Positions 1 to 8,935 of a stretch of 64,000 bases of DNA are shown here, piece after piece. The DNA comes from Acidovorax sp. 1608163. Its GTDB lineage: Bacteria > Pseudomonadota > Gammaproteobacteria > Burkholderiales > Burkholderiaceae_C. Positions within the stretch are counted from its first letter, which is position 1, and each line of letters begins with the position of its first letter. Location: the NCBI RefSeq assembly GCF_003669015.1, contig NZ_CP033069.1, positions 1,305,001-1,369,000 of the forward strand, read 5' to 3'. A model generated the notes under the pieces. The model saw only the letters and a list, made by a program, of their open reading frames with translations. It was not told where the DNA came from and did no database searches. The translations under genes and the position numbers were made by a program.

Positions 1-181
1 CTTTGCGCTGCCCGACACCGATGGCGTGCGGGTGACCTTGGGCGTGAGCATTGGGGTGGCCGCCCACCCACCGCTGCCTGCGCAGGTGGACGAGCTGCTG
101 ACCCGTGCTGACCACGCCATGTACGAGGCCAAACGGGGTGGCAAGGGCAGCGTGCATTACGCCGTCCCATCCCCCGTTTAA
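1..181 (+). CDS. Diguanylate cyclase (GGDEF domain), C-terminal fragment
   Basis: Only the last 59 codons are inside the window; the reading frame is open from base 2 to the TAA at 179-181. The peptide holds the GVSIGVA strand and the ADHAMYEAKRGGKG helix and turn that close almost every GGDEF domain, so the protein is probably a diguanylate cyclase making cyclic-di-GMP. The GGDEF active-site motif itself and any sensor domain lie upstream of the window, so catalytic competence cannot be judged. The next gene is convergent. Confidence 0.8.
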   Translation, partial: FALPDTDGVRVTLGVSIGVAAHPPLPAQVDELLTRADHAMYEAKRGGKGSVHYAVPSPV

Positions 182-233
182 TGGGCTGCACAAGCAGTCC
201 GGCAAGGCGCGGCGCCCACGGGCGCCGCTTCGC

Positions 234-1718
234 TCACAAAGGCGCAATGCTCTGCTCGTAGCAGAAGAAGTTGGTCGGGTCGTACTTCGTCTTGACTTCG
301 CGCAGCCGCAGGTACGCCTCGTCGCCCCAATAGGCCTGGGCAAAGTCCTTGAGGTCCCGGTTGGGGTAGTTCTGGTACACGTGCCCGTTCATGTAGGGGC
401 GCAGCAGGTCGTACAGCCCGTCGATCCAGGCCTGCACCTTCACGCGCTCTTCCTCATTGCGCCAGCAGCCATCGATCACGATGTCCATGTCCACATGGCG
501 GTGCACGAAGGCGCTGTCTTTCACCGGGTAGCGGGCAATCGCGCCGCCATAGGGCTCGGTGTAGACCATGCTCCAGGGGTTGACGGCCTTGTGGAACTGG
601 TCGATCACCTTTTGCCACACCGCCTGGGGGATGGGCTTGTCGACATACCCGCTGGCCTTGGTCTCGCGAATGCCGTCGGGCAGGTCTTGCGGCAGGGGGT
701 AGGGGTGGTCTTCAAAGTAGTTGTTCAGATCGGGGTAGGTACCTACCTTGTCCACCACCAATTGCGCGCCAGGGATTTGCAGCAGCGACTGGATGGCTGC
801 GTAGCCCTCGTCGCGCGGGCCGCAGTACATGCCCTGCACCATGTACACCACCTCCCCGTTGTAGTAGCCCAGGTTCATCATGTAGCCCAGCTGGTCGGGG
901 GCTCCCTGGCGGGTGTAATCCTTTTGCAGCAGCTCCAGCACCTGCGCGGCCTGCTCGGCCTGCCAGGTGATGGACCAGCCCCACACCGAGGGCAGGCGCA
1001 CCATGTGGTAGCTGACCTGCAGCACCACGCCAAAGTTGCCGCCGGTGCCGCCCCGCAAGGCCCAGAACAGATCGGCATGTTCGCCGTCGGCCTTGGCGGT
1101 CACCACCTTGCCACTGGCCAGCGCCACGCGAAACGCCGCCGCCTTGTCGCTTTGGATGCCATAGGTCCGCGAGGTATAGCCATAGCCCCCGCCTTGCACA
1201 AACCCGGCCACGCACACGCTGCCGCAAGCCCCCGTGGGCACGTGCCAGCCCGTGCCATTGAGTGCGCCGTTGAACACCTCAAACGGCGTGCCGGACAGCA
1301 CATGCACCAGGGCCCGGTCTTCGTCCAGCACCACGCCCTTCATCTCGCTCAGGTCAATCACCATGCCGCCGGTGTTGACGGAATAGCCTGCTGTGCTGTG
1401 CCCGCCCGAGCGGACAGATACCACCAGCCCCGCGTCCCGTGCGACGGCCATGCTCACCAGCACGTCGGTTTCGCAAGCGCAGTAAACAATGACCAGGGGG
1501 TAGTACTGGAACGCAGGGTTGGTCTCCTGCCGGTCCGTGTCGTAGTCGGGGTCCCACGGGAAGACCACGTGCCCGACGGTGCGGGATTCCAGGTCGGCTT
1601 TTTGGGCCGCCGTCAGCGTGGCGCTTTGGCCAGGGGCCGCCGCTTGCAGGGGCTGTGACAAGAAGTGCGCGATGCGGCGTTGCTTTGCCGTGCGGTTGAG
1701 ACTTTTCCGATGGGCCAT
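234..1718 (-). CDS. FAD-linked oxidoreductase, berberine-bridge-enzyme type
   Basis: A 494-residue flavoprotein of the VAO/PCMH fold with a C-terminal BBE segment. The FAD domain carries RSGGHS with His107 and GACGSV with Cys165. In this family these two positions can both bond covalently to FAD, so a bicovalently flavinylated oxidase is likely. GGGYG and ALRGGTGGNFG are further FAD-domain signatures. The C-terminus (NYPNRDL, then YDPTNFF) is the usual BBE ending. No signal peptide is visible. Relatives oxidise sugars, alcohols or alkaloids; the substrate here cannot be predicted. The start is supported by a GGAGGAAAAG ribosome site just upstream. A perfect palindrome 31 bp beyond the start suggests control by a dimeric repressor. 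Neighbouring genes do not suggest a pathway. Confidence 0.85.
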   Translation of the reverse strand: MAHRKSLNRTAKQRRIAHFLSQPLQAAAPGQSATLTAAQKADLESRTVGHVVFPWDPDYDTDRQETNPAFQYYPLVIVYCACETDVLVSMAVARDAGLVVSVRSGGHSTAGYSVNTGGMVIDLSEMKGVVLDEDRALVHVLSGTPFEVFNGALNGTGWHVPTGACGSVCVAGFVQGGGYGYTSRTYGIQSDKAAAFRVALASGKVVTAKADGEHADLFWALRGGTGGNFGVVLQVSYHMVRLPSVWGWSITWQAEQAAQVLELLQKDYTRQGAPDQLGYMMNLGYYNGEVVYMVQGMYCGPRDEGYAAIQSLLQIPGAQLVVDKVGTYPDLNNYFEDHPYPLPQDLPDGIRETKASGYVDKPIPQAVWQKVIDQFHKAVNPWSMVYTEPYGGAIARYPVKDSAFVHRHVDMDIVIDGCWRNEEERVKVQAWIDGLYDLLRPYMNGHVYQNYPNRDLKDFAQAYWGDEAYLRLREVKTKYDPTNFFCYEQSIAPL

Positions 1719-1749
1719 GGACGCTTTTCCTCCGAAGAAAGTCGTCGTT

Positions 1750-1765
1750 GTAACACGCGTGTTAC
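1750..1765. promoter_or_regulatory. 16-bp perfect palindrome, candidate operator
   Basis: GTAACACGCGTGTTAC is an uninterrupted 16-bp palindrome lying 31 bp upstream of the start codon of the FAD oxidoreductase, where a promoter would sit. The size and symmetry fit a TetR-like dimer operator. No regulator gene is adjacent, so the cognate protein is unknown. Confidence 0.45.
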
Positions 1766-1816
1766 GTCAAGCCAATGAAAAACAGGCAAGGCAGATGGGC
1801 CTGTGGTTTGGATGAA

Positions 1817-1860
1817 AAAGGCCTCTAGCGCTTCTTGAATAAGCGCTAGCAGCTATGAAA
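1817..1860 (+). repeat. Dispersed stem-loop repeat, family A (copy 1)
   Basis: CTAGCGCTT (1825-1833) and AAGCGCTAG (1841-1849) form a 9-bp stem with a 7-base loop, flanked by GGCCT on the left and AGCTAT on the right. Near-identical elements occur at about 8940, 17870, 22975, 26950, 39710 and 52910. This copy sits between the divergent FAD oxidoreductase and the end of folA. Confidence 0.85.
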
Positions 1861-1903
1861 TAAGGAGCGGTTAGCGATTGGCCGTGTGCGGTGTGGCTAT
1901 CGC

Positions 1904-2413
1904 TCAGCCCCGCACATAGCTCACAAAGTGAAAAGGCAGGCCGTTGGTGCTGACGTGCTGGGTGCGCACGGCCTCCACCCATTGCGCGTCCAGCGTGGGG
2001 GCGTAGGCATCGCCGTCAAAGTCTTGCGCAATCTCTGTCACCTCGACCCGGCTGGCCAAGGGCAGGGCCTGGGCGTAGATTTGCGCGCCGCCCATCACCC
2101 ACACAGGGCGGCCGGGCTCGGTGCTGGCCGCCTGGGCTTGCTGCAGAGCTTGCTCCAGGCTGTCTGCACGCAGCGCACCCTCGGCCTGCCAGTCGCCCTG
2201 GCGGGTGACCACGATGTTGGTGCGTCCAGGCAGCGGGCGAAAACGCGGGGGCAGCGAGTCCCAGGTCTTGCGCCCCATGATGACCACGCAGCCCTGCGTG
2301 AGCTGCTTGAAGTGCGCCATGTCTTCCGGCAGGTGCCAGGGCATGGCGTTGTCTCTGCCGATCACGCCATTGGCAGCGCGGGCGTAGATGAGGTGCAGTG
2401 GCGGCAGGGTCAT
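1904..2413 (-). CDS. folA: Dihydrofolate reductase
   Basis: A 169-residue dihydrofolate reductase that regenerates tetrahydrofolate with NADPH. It pairs with thyA just upstream on the same strand, whose reaction produces the dihydrofolate. Visible family features are GVIGRDNAMPWHLPEDM (Asp31 is the catalytic acid, matching Asp27 of the E. coli enzyme), MGRKTW, LPGRTNIVVT and the VMGGAQIY loop. The frame is open 69 bases further upstream, but that extension is low-complexity and runs toward the neighbouring gene. The ATG at 2413 gives the normal length. The order thyA - DUF4337 - folA on the minus strand suggests a small operon. Confidence 0.95.
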   Translation of the reverse strand: MTLPPLHLIYARAANGVIGRDNAMPWHLPEDMAHFKQLTQGCVVIMGRKTWDSLPPRFRPLPGRTNIVVTRQGDWQAEGALRADSLEQALQQAQAASTEPGRPVWVMGGAQIYAQALPLASRVEVTEIAQDFDGDAYAPTLDAQWVEAVRTQHVSTNGLPFHFVSYVRG

Positions 2414-2441
2414 GGCGCGGGGGCTTCGGTCAGTGGTGCGA

Positions 2442-3062
2442 TCAGATGTGCAGCATGGCCAGCACGCCCACGCCCAGGCCAATGCTTGCTACGCCATACA
2501 TGCCCCATTCCAGCCACTTCTTGCGCGTCAGCAGGGCAATGGCGGCGAGGGCAATGGCCACTTGCAGCGCCGTGGTGGCCTGGGCCCAGCGGTGGTGCTG
2601 GTGCATCTGGGCATCGCTTTGGTGGTCAAACGCGCGGGCATCGGCCTCCAGGCCCTCGGCCACTTTCTTGATCTCGTTCTTTTCGGTCTCGTAGCGGTCA
2701 ATCTTGGCCTGGTACTTGGTCTTCTCTTGCTCGCCCGGTGTCAGGTCGCGGGCCAGCTCGGCCAGGGACTGCTTGGTGCTTTTGGACTGGAAGTAATTCC
2801 ACTGGTTGGAGGCCTCGGTCTTCTTGATTGCGGCGTCGTTTTTCATCAACCCCGCATTGGCCTGCGTGGCGCCGCCCATGTAGGCAAAGATGGCGCCCAC
2901 CGTGGCCACGATGGCGGTGAACATTGCGATCTTGTTGGTGCTGCTGCCGCCGCCGTGCCCTTGCTCGCCGTGGCCGGGGGCGTGGTCGTCCCCGTGGCCT
3001 TGGGTGGCGTGCTCGATGGCATGGTCGTGGGGGCCGTGTACGTGGAATCCGCCGGAAGACAT
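2442..3062 (-). CDS. DUF4337-type membrane protein with His-rich N-terminus
   Basis: A 206-residue protein of unknown function. The first 40 residues are very rich in histidine and glycine (HVHGPHDH, HGDDHAPGHGEQGHGGG), which could bind metal. Residues of about 42-65 form a first membrane segment (IAMFTAIVATVGAIFAYMGG). A charged, probably coiled-coil stretch follows, containing NQWNYFQSKS. Two further hydrophobic segments lie at the C-terminus (VAIALAAIALL and GMYGVASIGLGVGVLAML). The layout matches DUF4337. The start at ATG 3062 is preceded by AAAGAGC; the frame stays open upstream to 3149 without a better start. It lies between folA and thyA, with 28 bp to folA. Confidence 0.75.
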   Translation of the reverse strand: MSSGGFHVHGPHDHAIEHATQGHGDDHAPGHGEQGHGGGSSTNKIAMFTAIVATVGAIFAYMGGATQANAGLMKNDAAIKKTEASNQWNYFQSKSTKQSLAELARDLTPGEQEKTKYQAKIDRYETEKNEIKKVAEGLEADARAFDHQSDAQMHQHHRWAQATTALQVAIALAAIALLTRKKWLEWGMYGVASIGLGVGVLAMLHI

Positions 3063-3170
3063 GGTGGGTGCTCTTTGTGATGATGGTTGTTGAGTGGATG
3101 CCGCAACGGCAATCAGGGCTGCCCTGCGCGAGGAGCCGCTGCAGCGCAAAGCGAACGGGGGACTGGTGTC

Positions 3171-3271
3171 ATTCCGTTTCCAGATTATTCGTGTCTAGGC
3201 GCGAAGCCGCAGACAGTGCTGTAGCACGGCAAGGCGAAGCAACAACGACACGGATGATGTGGAAATGGAAT
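3171..3271. repeat. 101-bp MITE-like imperfect palindrome at the thyA stop codon
   Basis: Two 25-base arms (3171-3195 and 3247-3271) are inverted copies of each other with 21 of 25 positions matching. The core between them holds a small hairpin, GTGCT..AGCAC, at 3217-3228. The right arm ends on the first base of the thyA stop codon. No coding capacity is visible. It may act as a transcription terminator or be a mobile palindromic element. Confidence 0.6.
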
Positions 3272-4110
3272 CACACCGCCACAGGCGCCTTGATGGCGGG
3301 GTGGCATTGGTAGTCCAGCACCTCAAAGTCTTCGTATTCGTACTCGAAGATGCTGGCCGGCTTGCGCTTGATGTTCAGTGTGGGATAGGGGTGGGGCGCA
3401 CGCGCCAGCTGCGTGGTGACTTGCTCGTAGTGGTTGCTGTAGATGTGGCAATCGCCACCCGTCCAGATGAAGTCACCCACGTCCAAGTCGCACTGCTGCG
3501 CCACCATGTGGGTGAGCAGCGCATAGCTGGCAATGTTGAACGGCACGCCCAAAAAGATGTCCGCACTGCGCTGGTAGAGCTGGCAGCTCAGCGTGCCGCG
3601 CCCGCCGGGCTCTTGCGCCGGGGCCACGTAGAACTGGAAGAACGCGTGGCAAGGCATCAGCGCCATCTTGTTCAGCTCGGCCACGTTCCAGGCGCTCACG
3701 ATGATGCGGCGCGAGTCGGGGTTGGTCTTGAGCGTCTGGATCACGTCGCTGATCTGGTCGACGTGCCCGCCGTCCGGCGTGGGCCAGCTGCGCCACTGCA
3801 CGCCGTACACGGGGCCCAACTCGCCGTCCTCGCGCGCCCATTCGTCCCAGATGCTGACGCCGCGTTCTTTCAGCCAGTTGTTGTTGCTCGACCCCGTGAG
3901 GAACCACAGCAGCTCCTGAATGATGGAGCGCAGGTGCACCTTCTTGGTGGTGACCAGCGGAAAGCCTTCCTTCAAATTGAACCGCATTTGGTGGCCGAAG
4001 ACGCTGCGGGTGCCTGTGCCGGTGCGGTCCGCCTTTGCGACACCGTGCGTGAACACATGGCGCATGAAGTCTTCGTATTGCGAGCGGACGGGGCGGGCGT
4101 GTTCGGTCAT
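3271..4110 (-). CDS. thyA: Thymidylate synthase
   Basis: A 279-residue ThyA, slightly longer than the 264 of E. coli. It methylates dUMP to dTMP using methylene-tetrahydrofolate and releases dihydrofolate for FolA. Conserved elements seen are RTGTGT (phosphate binding), the nucleophile Cys154 in [43 protein letters not shown] and the extreme C-terminus PVAV, which closes over the active site. The gene is intact. Downstream on the same strand are the DUF4337 gene and folA, separated from thyA by the palindromic element at 3171-3271. Confidence 0.97.
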   Translation of the reverse strand: MTEHARPVRSQYEDFMRHVFTHGVAKADRTGTGTRSVFGHQMRFNLKEGFPLVTTKKVHLRSIIQELLWFLTGSSNNNWLKERGVSIWDEWAREDGELGPVYGVQWRSWPTPDGGHVDQISDVIQTLKTNPDSRRIIVSAWNVAELNKMALMPCHAFFQFYVAPAQEPGGRGTLSCQLYQRSADIFLGVPFNIASYALLTHMVAQQCDLDVGDFIWTGGDCHIYSNHYEQVTTQLARAPHPYPTLNIKRKPASIFEYEYEDFEVLDYQCHPAIKAPVAV

Positions 4111-4251
4111 GGCGGTAGAAGTGCGAAACCGCCGATTTTAGGGTGAGAGCACCGTGCGCGTCTTTGGCGCCCTGCCGCTACCGTGGCTCGGAGGTGGGCT
4201 CCGAGTTCTTAAGCTGGCTCTCGTGGGCTGCTCGGTCTCCCCAGCCACCAC

Positions 4252-4419
4252 ATGCTGCTGCAGAACTTGCTGGTGAGCGGCCGGCTGCGGCAGGGCGGCT
4301 CCATGCACACCATCACTGGCAACCGGCCGCACGAAAGCAGCGCCGAGGCAGCCGCCATCATGGTCTACACCGCCACCGACACTTCGCTGGTAGAGCTGCT
4401 GACCGGTGATGAAGAATAG
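4252..4419 (+). pseudogene. Possible gene remnant in the thyA-receptor gap
   Basis: A 55-codon frame starting at ATG 4252 has coding-like composition (residues such as HTITGNRPHESS and VYTATDTSLVELLTGDEE) but no recognisable family and no clear ribosome site. The open frame begins after a TAA at about 4213, so it could be the tail of a decayed gene. The rest of the 540-bp gap (4111-4650) shows no gene; the AAAAAATATT stretch near 4551 may belong to a promoter for the receptor gene. Confidence 0.2.
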
Positions 4420-4650
4420 GGTGCGCAGGACCAAGGCCCCCCAAGGTCCCTCAGGGTCCCCGAGGCACTGTCTGCCGATGCCGCCAGGAGGATATGCAGG
4501 GCGCATGCGTTAAACAGGCCCGCGACCGTGTTGCGGGGAGGGCGCAGGCGCAAAAAATATTCTGCACACCCCTCTCACTTTGGCGGGCTCATACGGCAAG
4601 CAGGTTGAAGTCACTCATTTGTTCCATCCACCTCACTGCCGGAGCCAGCC

Positions 4651-7118
4651 TTGCCTGCCTGTCTTGCCCCTCTTTCCCGTCCGCCGTTTCGTGCCAGGCC
4701 TCTGGCATTGGCCACGCTGATCGCTTTCGCCTGGCCGTTTCTGTCACATGGTGTGGTGCAGGCGCAAGTAATGTCGGACGTTGCGGCTCTGCGTGACTAC
4801 GATTTGCCTGCAGGCCCGCTGGCGGCCACCCTGAACCGCATCGCGCGTGATGCCGGTTTGGCCCTGACCATGGATGCCGCTCTGGTCGCCGAGCGGCGTG
4901 CCACCGCCGTGCGAGGCCGCCTGGATGCGGCCACGGCACTGCGCCAGGCCTTGGCTGGCTCGGGGCTCGAACTGCTGGCGATCAGCGGAGGGGGCTACAC
5001 ACTGCGACCCGGGCCCGCCACGCCCACCATGCCCGATGCTTCAAGCACCACGTTGCCCGCCGTGCGCGTCACCGCCAGTGCTGATCGGGCTGGCGACCTG
5101 CCGCCCGCTTTTGCCGGGGGCAGGTCGCGCGGGGCGGCCGCGTTGGCCTGCTGGGCAATCAGGACCTGATGGACACACCGTTTTCCGTCGCGGGCTATAC
5201 CGCCGAGGTCATCGAGCAGCAGCAGGCCAAATCGCTGGGCGATTTGCTGGCCAATGAGGCATCGGTGCGCAGCGACTGGTCCTCGCGCGGCGGCTACAGC
5301 GACAGCTTCACGATGCGCGGCTTTGCACTCGGCGCAGGAGACATCGCCTTCGATGGGCTCTACGGCATTGCGCCCCGAACCTTCACCTCGCTGGAAGGCG
5401 TGGAGCGGGTGGAAGTCATGCGGGGGCTCAGCGCCATGCTGTCGGGCGTCTCGCCCAGTGCGTCCCTGGGCGGGGTGATCAACCTGGTTCCCAAGCGCGC
5501 GGGCGACGAGCCATTGGCGCGCCTCATCACCAGCTATGAAACGGGGGGGTACATGCAGGGCCACGTTGATGTGGGGCGCCGCTTTGGCCCCGACAAGGCG
5601 CTGGGCCTGCGCGTCAATGCCGTGCATGGCGACGGCGATACGGCCACCGACCGGCAGGGCGCGCGCATCAGCCACCTGGCTGCGGGGCTGGACTATCGCG
5701 GCGATGGCGTCATGCTCAGTGCCGACCTGGGCTCTCTCAAGCGGACCTCGCGTGCGCCGATGCGTGCAGCCAGCGTGGCTGCGGGGCTGACATCCGTGCC
5801 CTCGGCGCCCAGGGCAGGGACCAACTTTGCCCAGCTCTGGGGCTATGTCGGCCTGGAGTCGCTCCATGGCGCGTTGCGTGGCGAAGTGGAGCTGACCCGA
5901 AACCTCACCGCCTATGTGGCGGCCGGCTTTCGCAACAACCCGACAGACCTGCTGGTCAGCATTCCCGCGATCACGCGCGCCGATGGGACATTCACCGAGC
6001 GCAACCTGTATTTCTTTGACGACGTGAATTCGCGTACCGGCGAAGTGGGGCTGCGCGGCAGCGTCGACACCGGTGCGGTCAACCACCGCGTGGTGTTGAG
6101 TGCCAGCACCCTGCGCCAGGTGCGCTACAACCTGACGCACACGGTGGCCACGGGCACATCCAACATCCACACGCCGGTGTTTGTGCCGCAGCCTGATCTG
6201 TCGACGTATTCCACAGAGCCGCTGCTGCTGAACCGCCAGCGGCTGTCCAGCGTGGCGTTGGCCGACACGATGTCGTTCATGGATGAGCGGGTGCAACTGA
6301 CGCTGGGCGTGCGCCTGCAGACGGTCGGCAGCGTCAACTACGGGGCCAGTGGGGCCGTCACGCTGCCGGTCTACGACCAGCGCCGCGCGACGCCAGCGGC
6401 GGCGCTTGCGTTCAAGCTGCGGCCGGGGGTCACGCTGTATGGCAACTACATCGAGGGCCTGTCCCAGGGGCCGGTGGCGCCTGTGGGCACCGCCAACGCG
6501 GGCGAAATCTTTGCGCCCTATGTCGCGCGGCAAACCGAGATAGGCAGCAAGTTCGATTTTCAGGACTGGGGCGCCACGGTGGCGCTGTTCCAGATCCAGC
6601 AACCCAGCGCCATCAGCGTGCCCGTGTCGGGCGGCGGCTTGCCTCAGTTTCGTGTCGATGGCGAGCAGCGCAACCGGGGTGTCGAACTCAATGCATTTGG
6701 CCAGGTGGCGCGGGGCACACGCCTGATGGCGGGGCTCATGCTGCTGGATGCGAGGCAGAGCCGGACGGCAGGCGGCACCAACGACGGCCGCCGAGCCGTG
6801 GGGGCGCCGCGTGTGCAGGCCAACGCCCACATCGATTGGGATGTACCCGCCGTGCCGGGCCTGACGCTGAGCGGCGGCGTGTTGTACACCGGGCGGCAGA
6901 GCGTGACGGCGAACAATGCGCTGGGCATCCCGCAATGGACGCGCCTGGATGTGGGCGCAGCCTACCGGATGCAGGCTGTTGGGCGGACGCTGACATTGCG
7001 CGCACAGTTGACCAACGCTTTGGACCGCGCCTACTGGGCATCGGCCACGGCGTCATCGGGCCAATTGTCTGTAGGTGCACCGCGAACCTTGGCACTGTCG
7101 GCCAGTGTCGACTTCTGA
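4651..7118 (+). CDS. FecA-type TonB-dependent siderophore receptor/transducer (apparent 1-base frameshift)
   Basis: Two overlapping frames together make one outer-membrane receptor of about 822 residues. The first part (TTG 4651, with GGAG six bases upstream) has a signal peptide ending near VVQAQ and an STN signalling domain (DYDLPAGPLAATLNRIARDAG through GGGYTLRP). The second part resumes with QVARGGRVGLLGNQDLMDTPF, a classic plug start, then the plug (LANEASVRSDWSSRGG, VERVEVMRG) and a 22-strand-type barrel ending in the terminal Phe typical of outer-membrane proteins. The frames join at GCC-GGGGG-CAG (G run 5116-5120), which needs one more G. The STN domain and the following sigma/anti-sigma genes indicate cell-surface signalling in response to a ferric siderophore. 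Confidence 0.85.
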
Positions 7119-7323
7119 AGTGAGGCCGTAATCTCTCAACACCTGTTGAAAGAATGTTCCAACGGCCGACCGTCGCGAGGTGACATGCGCCTTGCGTCGG
7201 CCTGACCCAGTTGTCGAAATCCGTGCCTGGCGCTGGCAATTGGGTATCGAACGCGGGGGTTGAACGGCCATTGGCACATTGGCCGGCACGGTTGGCTGCA
7301 GGTGATTTGTCTGTCATTGATCT

Positions 7324-7346
7324 TATAATCGAGAATCATTCTCATT
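7324..7346 (+). promoter_or_regulatory. Fur box overlapping a TATAAT -10 element
   Basis: TATAAT at 7324-7329 is a perfect -10 hexamer. Immediately after it, GAGAATCATTCTC (7331-7343) is the core of a Fur box; 17 of 19 positions match the AATGAGAATCATTCTCATT form across 7328-7346. Bound Fur would block the promoter, so the sigma factor gene should be iron-repressed. No good -35 element is visible. Transcription starting near 7336 would leave a leader of only about 17 bases before the ATG. Confidence 0.8.
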
Positions 7347-7352
7347 TTGATC

Positions 7353-7871
7353 ATGTCCGCAGCTCCCCACCCCCTGCACCGTCTCTACAGCGAACACCAC
7401 AGCTGGCTGCAGGCCTGGTTGGGGCGGCGTTTGCGGTGCACGCACGATGCAGCGGATCTGGCACAGGACACCTTCGTGCGCTTGTTGGCGCGTCCTGCTG
7501 CTTTAGAGGGCTCTGAAGTCCTGCGTGAGCCGCGTGCCTACCTCACTACCGTCGCCAAAGGCCTGCTGGTGGATTTCTGGCGACGTGGTGAGCTTGAGCG
7601 TGCCTACCTGGCAGATCTGGCGCTGCAGCCCGAGGCACTGCAACCATCCCCCGAAGAGCGGCTGGCGGCCATGCAAATGCTCAGGGCGGTGGATGTGCTG
7701 ATGCAGGGGCTGACCCCCAAGACGCGCGCTGCCTGGTTGATGAGCCGGCTTGACGGCCTCACTCAGGCCGAGATCGCACAGCAACTTCAGGTGTCGGTGC
7801 CGCGCGTGCGGCAACTGCTGGAGAACGCGATGCGCCATGCCTATCGCCTGCGCTTCGGTGCGACGCAATGA
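7353..7871 (+). CDS. FecI-type ECF sigma factor
   Basis: A 172-residue iron-starvation sigma factor of the FecI group. Region 2 (HSWLQAWLGRRL, DAADLAQDTFVRLLARP) and region 4 with its helix-turn-helix (LDGLTQAEIAQQLQVSVPRVRQ) are both complete. By family knowledge it is held by the FecR-like protein encoded next and released when the TonB receptor binds its siderophore, then drives receptor expression. ATG 7353 is preferred over the TTG two codons upstream because it gives the usual N-terminus; no clear Shine-Dalgarno is present. The Fur box lies directly in front. Its stop overlaps the next start by four bases (ATGA). Confidence 0.92.
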   Translation: MSAAPHPLHRLYSEHHSWLQAWLGRRLRCTHDAADLAQDTFVRLLARPAALEGSEVLREPRAYLTTVAKGLLVDFWRRGELERAYLADLALQPEALQPSPEERLAAMQMLRAVDVLMQGLTPKTRAAWLMSRLDGLTQAEIAQQLQVSVPRVRQLLENAMRHAYRLRFGATQ

Positions 7872-8926
7872 ACACTGCACAAGCCGCAAGCGTCGTGCCC
7901 GGGGACGCAATGGACACGCTTCCAGTGTCGGCTGCAGTGCTCGACGCGGCCATCGGCTGGCAGCTGCGCTGCGTCGGCGATGCCGGCGCGTCGGCGGCTG
8001 ACACGCAGGCACTGAACGACTGGCTGGCGGCACACCCTGACCACGCACGTGCCTGGCGCCAGTTGGGCGAGATCCATCACCAGCTTTCTGCCGTGGGCGG
8101 CCCGTCTGCGCGCGCTGCGGTGCTGCGCCGCACGCGGGCACCGGCGCGTGCCGTGCGCGCCGCACTGGGGGTGGCACTGGCCGTCACCTGCGGGGCGGCG
8201 ATGCTGAACCATTTTCAGCCCGTGAGCCAGTTGCTGGCCGACCACCACACGGGCACGGGCGAGCGCCGCACCATCGTGCTGGCGGACCAGACGGTATTGC
8301 ACCTGAACACCCGCAGCGCCGTGGACATCGCATTCAACAAAGACATGCGCGAAGTGCGGCTGCGCGCGGGTGAGGTGGCGGTGGAAACCAGCCATGCCAA
8401 CCCTGCCGAGCAGCGGCCTCTCGTCGTGGTGACCGAGGACGGCAGCCTGCGTGCGCTGGGCACGCGTTTCGTCGTGCGTCGCTGGGCAAGGGGCGAGAGT
8501 GCAACCGGCAAGGACGGCGGCACCGAGGTCACCGTATTGCAGTCCGCCGTTGCAGCACGCCCGGCACGTTGCGCCATCACGCCGGTGGAGTTGTGCACGT
8601 CAGAGCGCATCGTGCCCAACGGGCAGGCCCTGCGTCTGCACGGCGGCCAGATGGAGTCGATCACGGCGCGGACAGACGCCGATGCGTGGAAGGACGGCAT
8701 GCTGGTGGTGGACAACCAGCCGCTGGCCGAGGTGGTGGCCACTTTGGCGCGCCACCGTCCCGGCCATCTGGGCGTTGACCCTGCCATTGCAGGCCTGCGC
8801 GTCACCGGCACACTGCCGCTGGCCGACACCGACCAAGCGCTGCTGGCTCTGACGGCGGCGGTGCCGGTGGATGTTGCCTACATCACCCGCTGGTGGGTCA
8901 CGCTGCAGCCGCGTGCGGCGAAGTGA
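7868..8926 (+). CDS. FecR-type anti-sigma factor / sigma regulator
   Basis: A 352-residue inner-membrane regulator. The N-terminal cytoplasmic domain (AIGWQLRCVGDAGASAAD, WLAAHPDHARAWRQLG) is the DUF4880 sigma-binding region. One membrane segment follows at about 95-115 (AALGVALAVTCGAAML). The periplasmic part has the FecR core (RRTIVLADQTVLHLNTRSAVDI, then VRLRAGEVAVE) and a C-terminal STN-like domain (NQPLAEVVATLARHRPG, LRVTGTLPL) that contacts the receptor. Translational coupling with the sigma gene (4-base overlap) fits their stoichiometric pairing. The set is ordered receptor-sigma-regulator, whereas fecIRA is the more familiar order. Confidence 0.92.
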   Translation: MNTAQAASVVPGDAMDTLPVSAAVLDAAIGWQLRCVGDAGASAADTQALNDWLAAHPDHARAWRQLGEIHHQLSAVGGPSARAAVLRRTRAPARAVRAALGVALAVTCGAAMLNHFQPVSQLLADHHTGTGERRTIVLADQTVLHLNTRSAVDIAFNKDMREVRLRAGEVAVETSHANPAEQRPLVVVTEDGSLRALGTRFVVRRWARGESATGKDGGTEVTVLQSAVAARPARCAITPVELCTSERIVPNGQALRLHGGQMESITARTDADAWKDGMLVVDNQPLAEVVATLARHRPGHLGVDPAIAGLRVTGTLPLADTDQALLALTAAVPVDVAYITRWWVTLQPRAAK

Positions 8927-8935
8927 TTGAAAATA

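Noticed and set aside
4995-6935. A 646-codon open frame on the minus strand
   Set aside because: Antisense to the TonB receptor; no family features, and the plus-strand frame explains the codon pattern.
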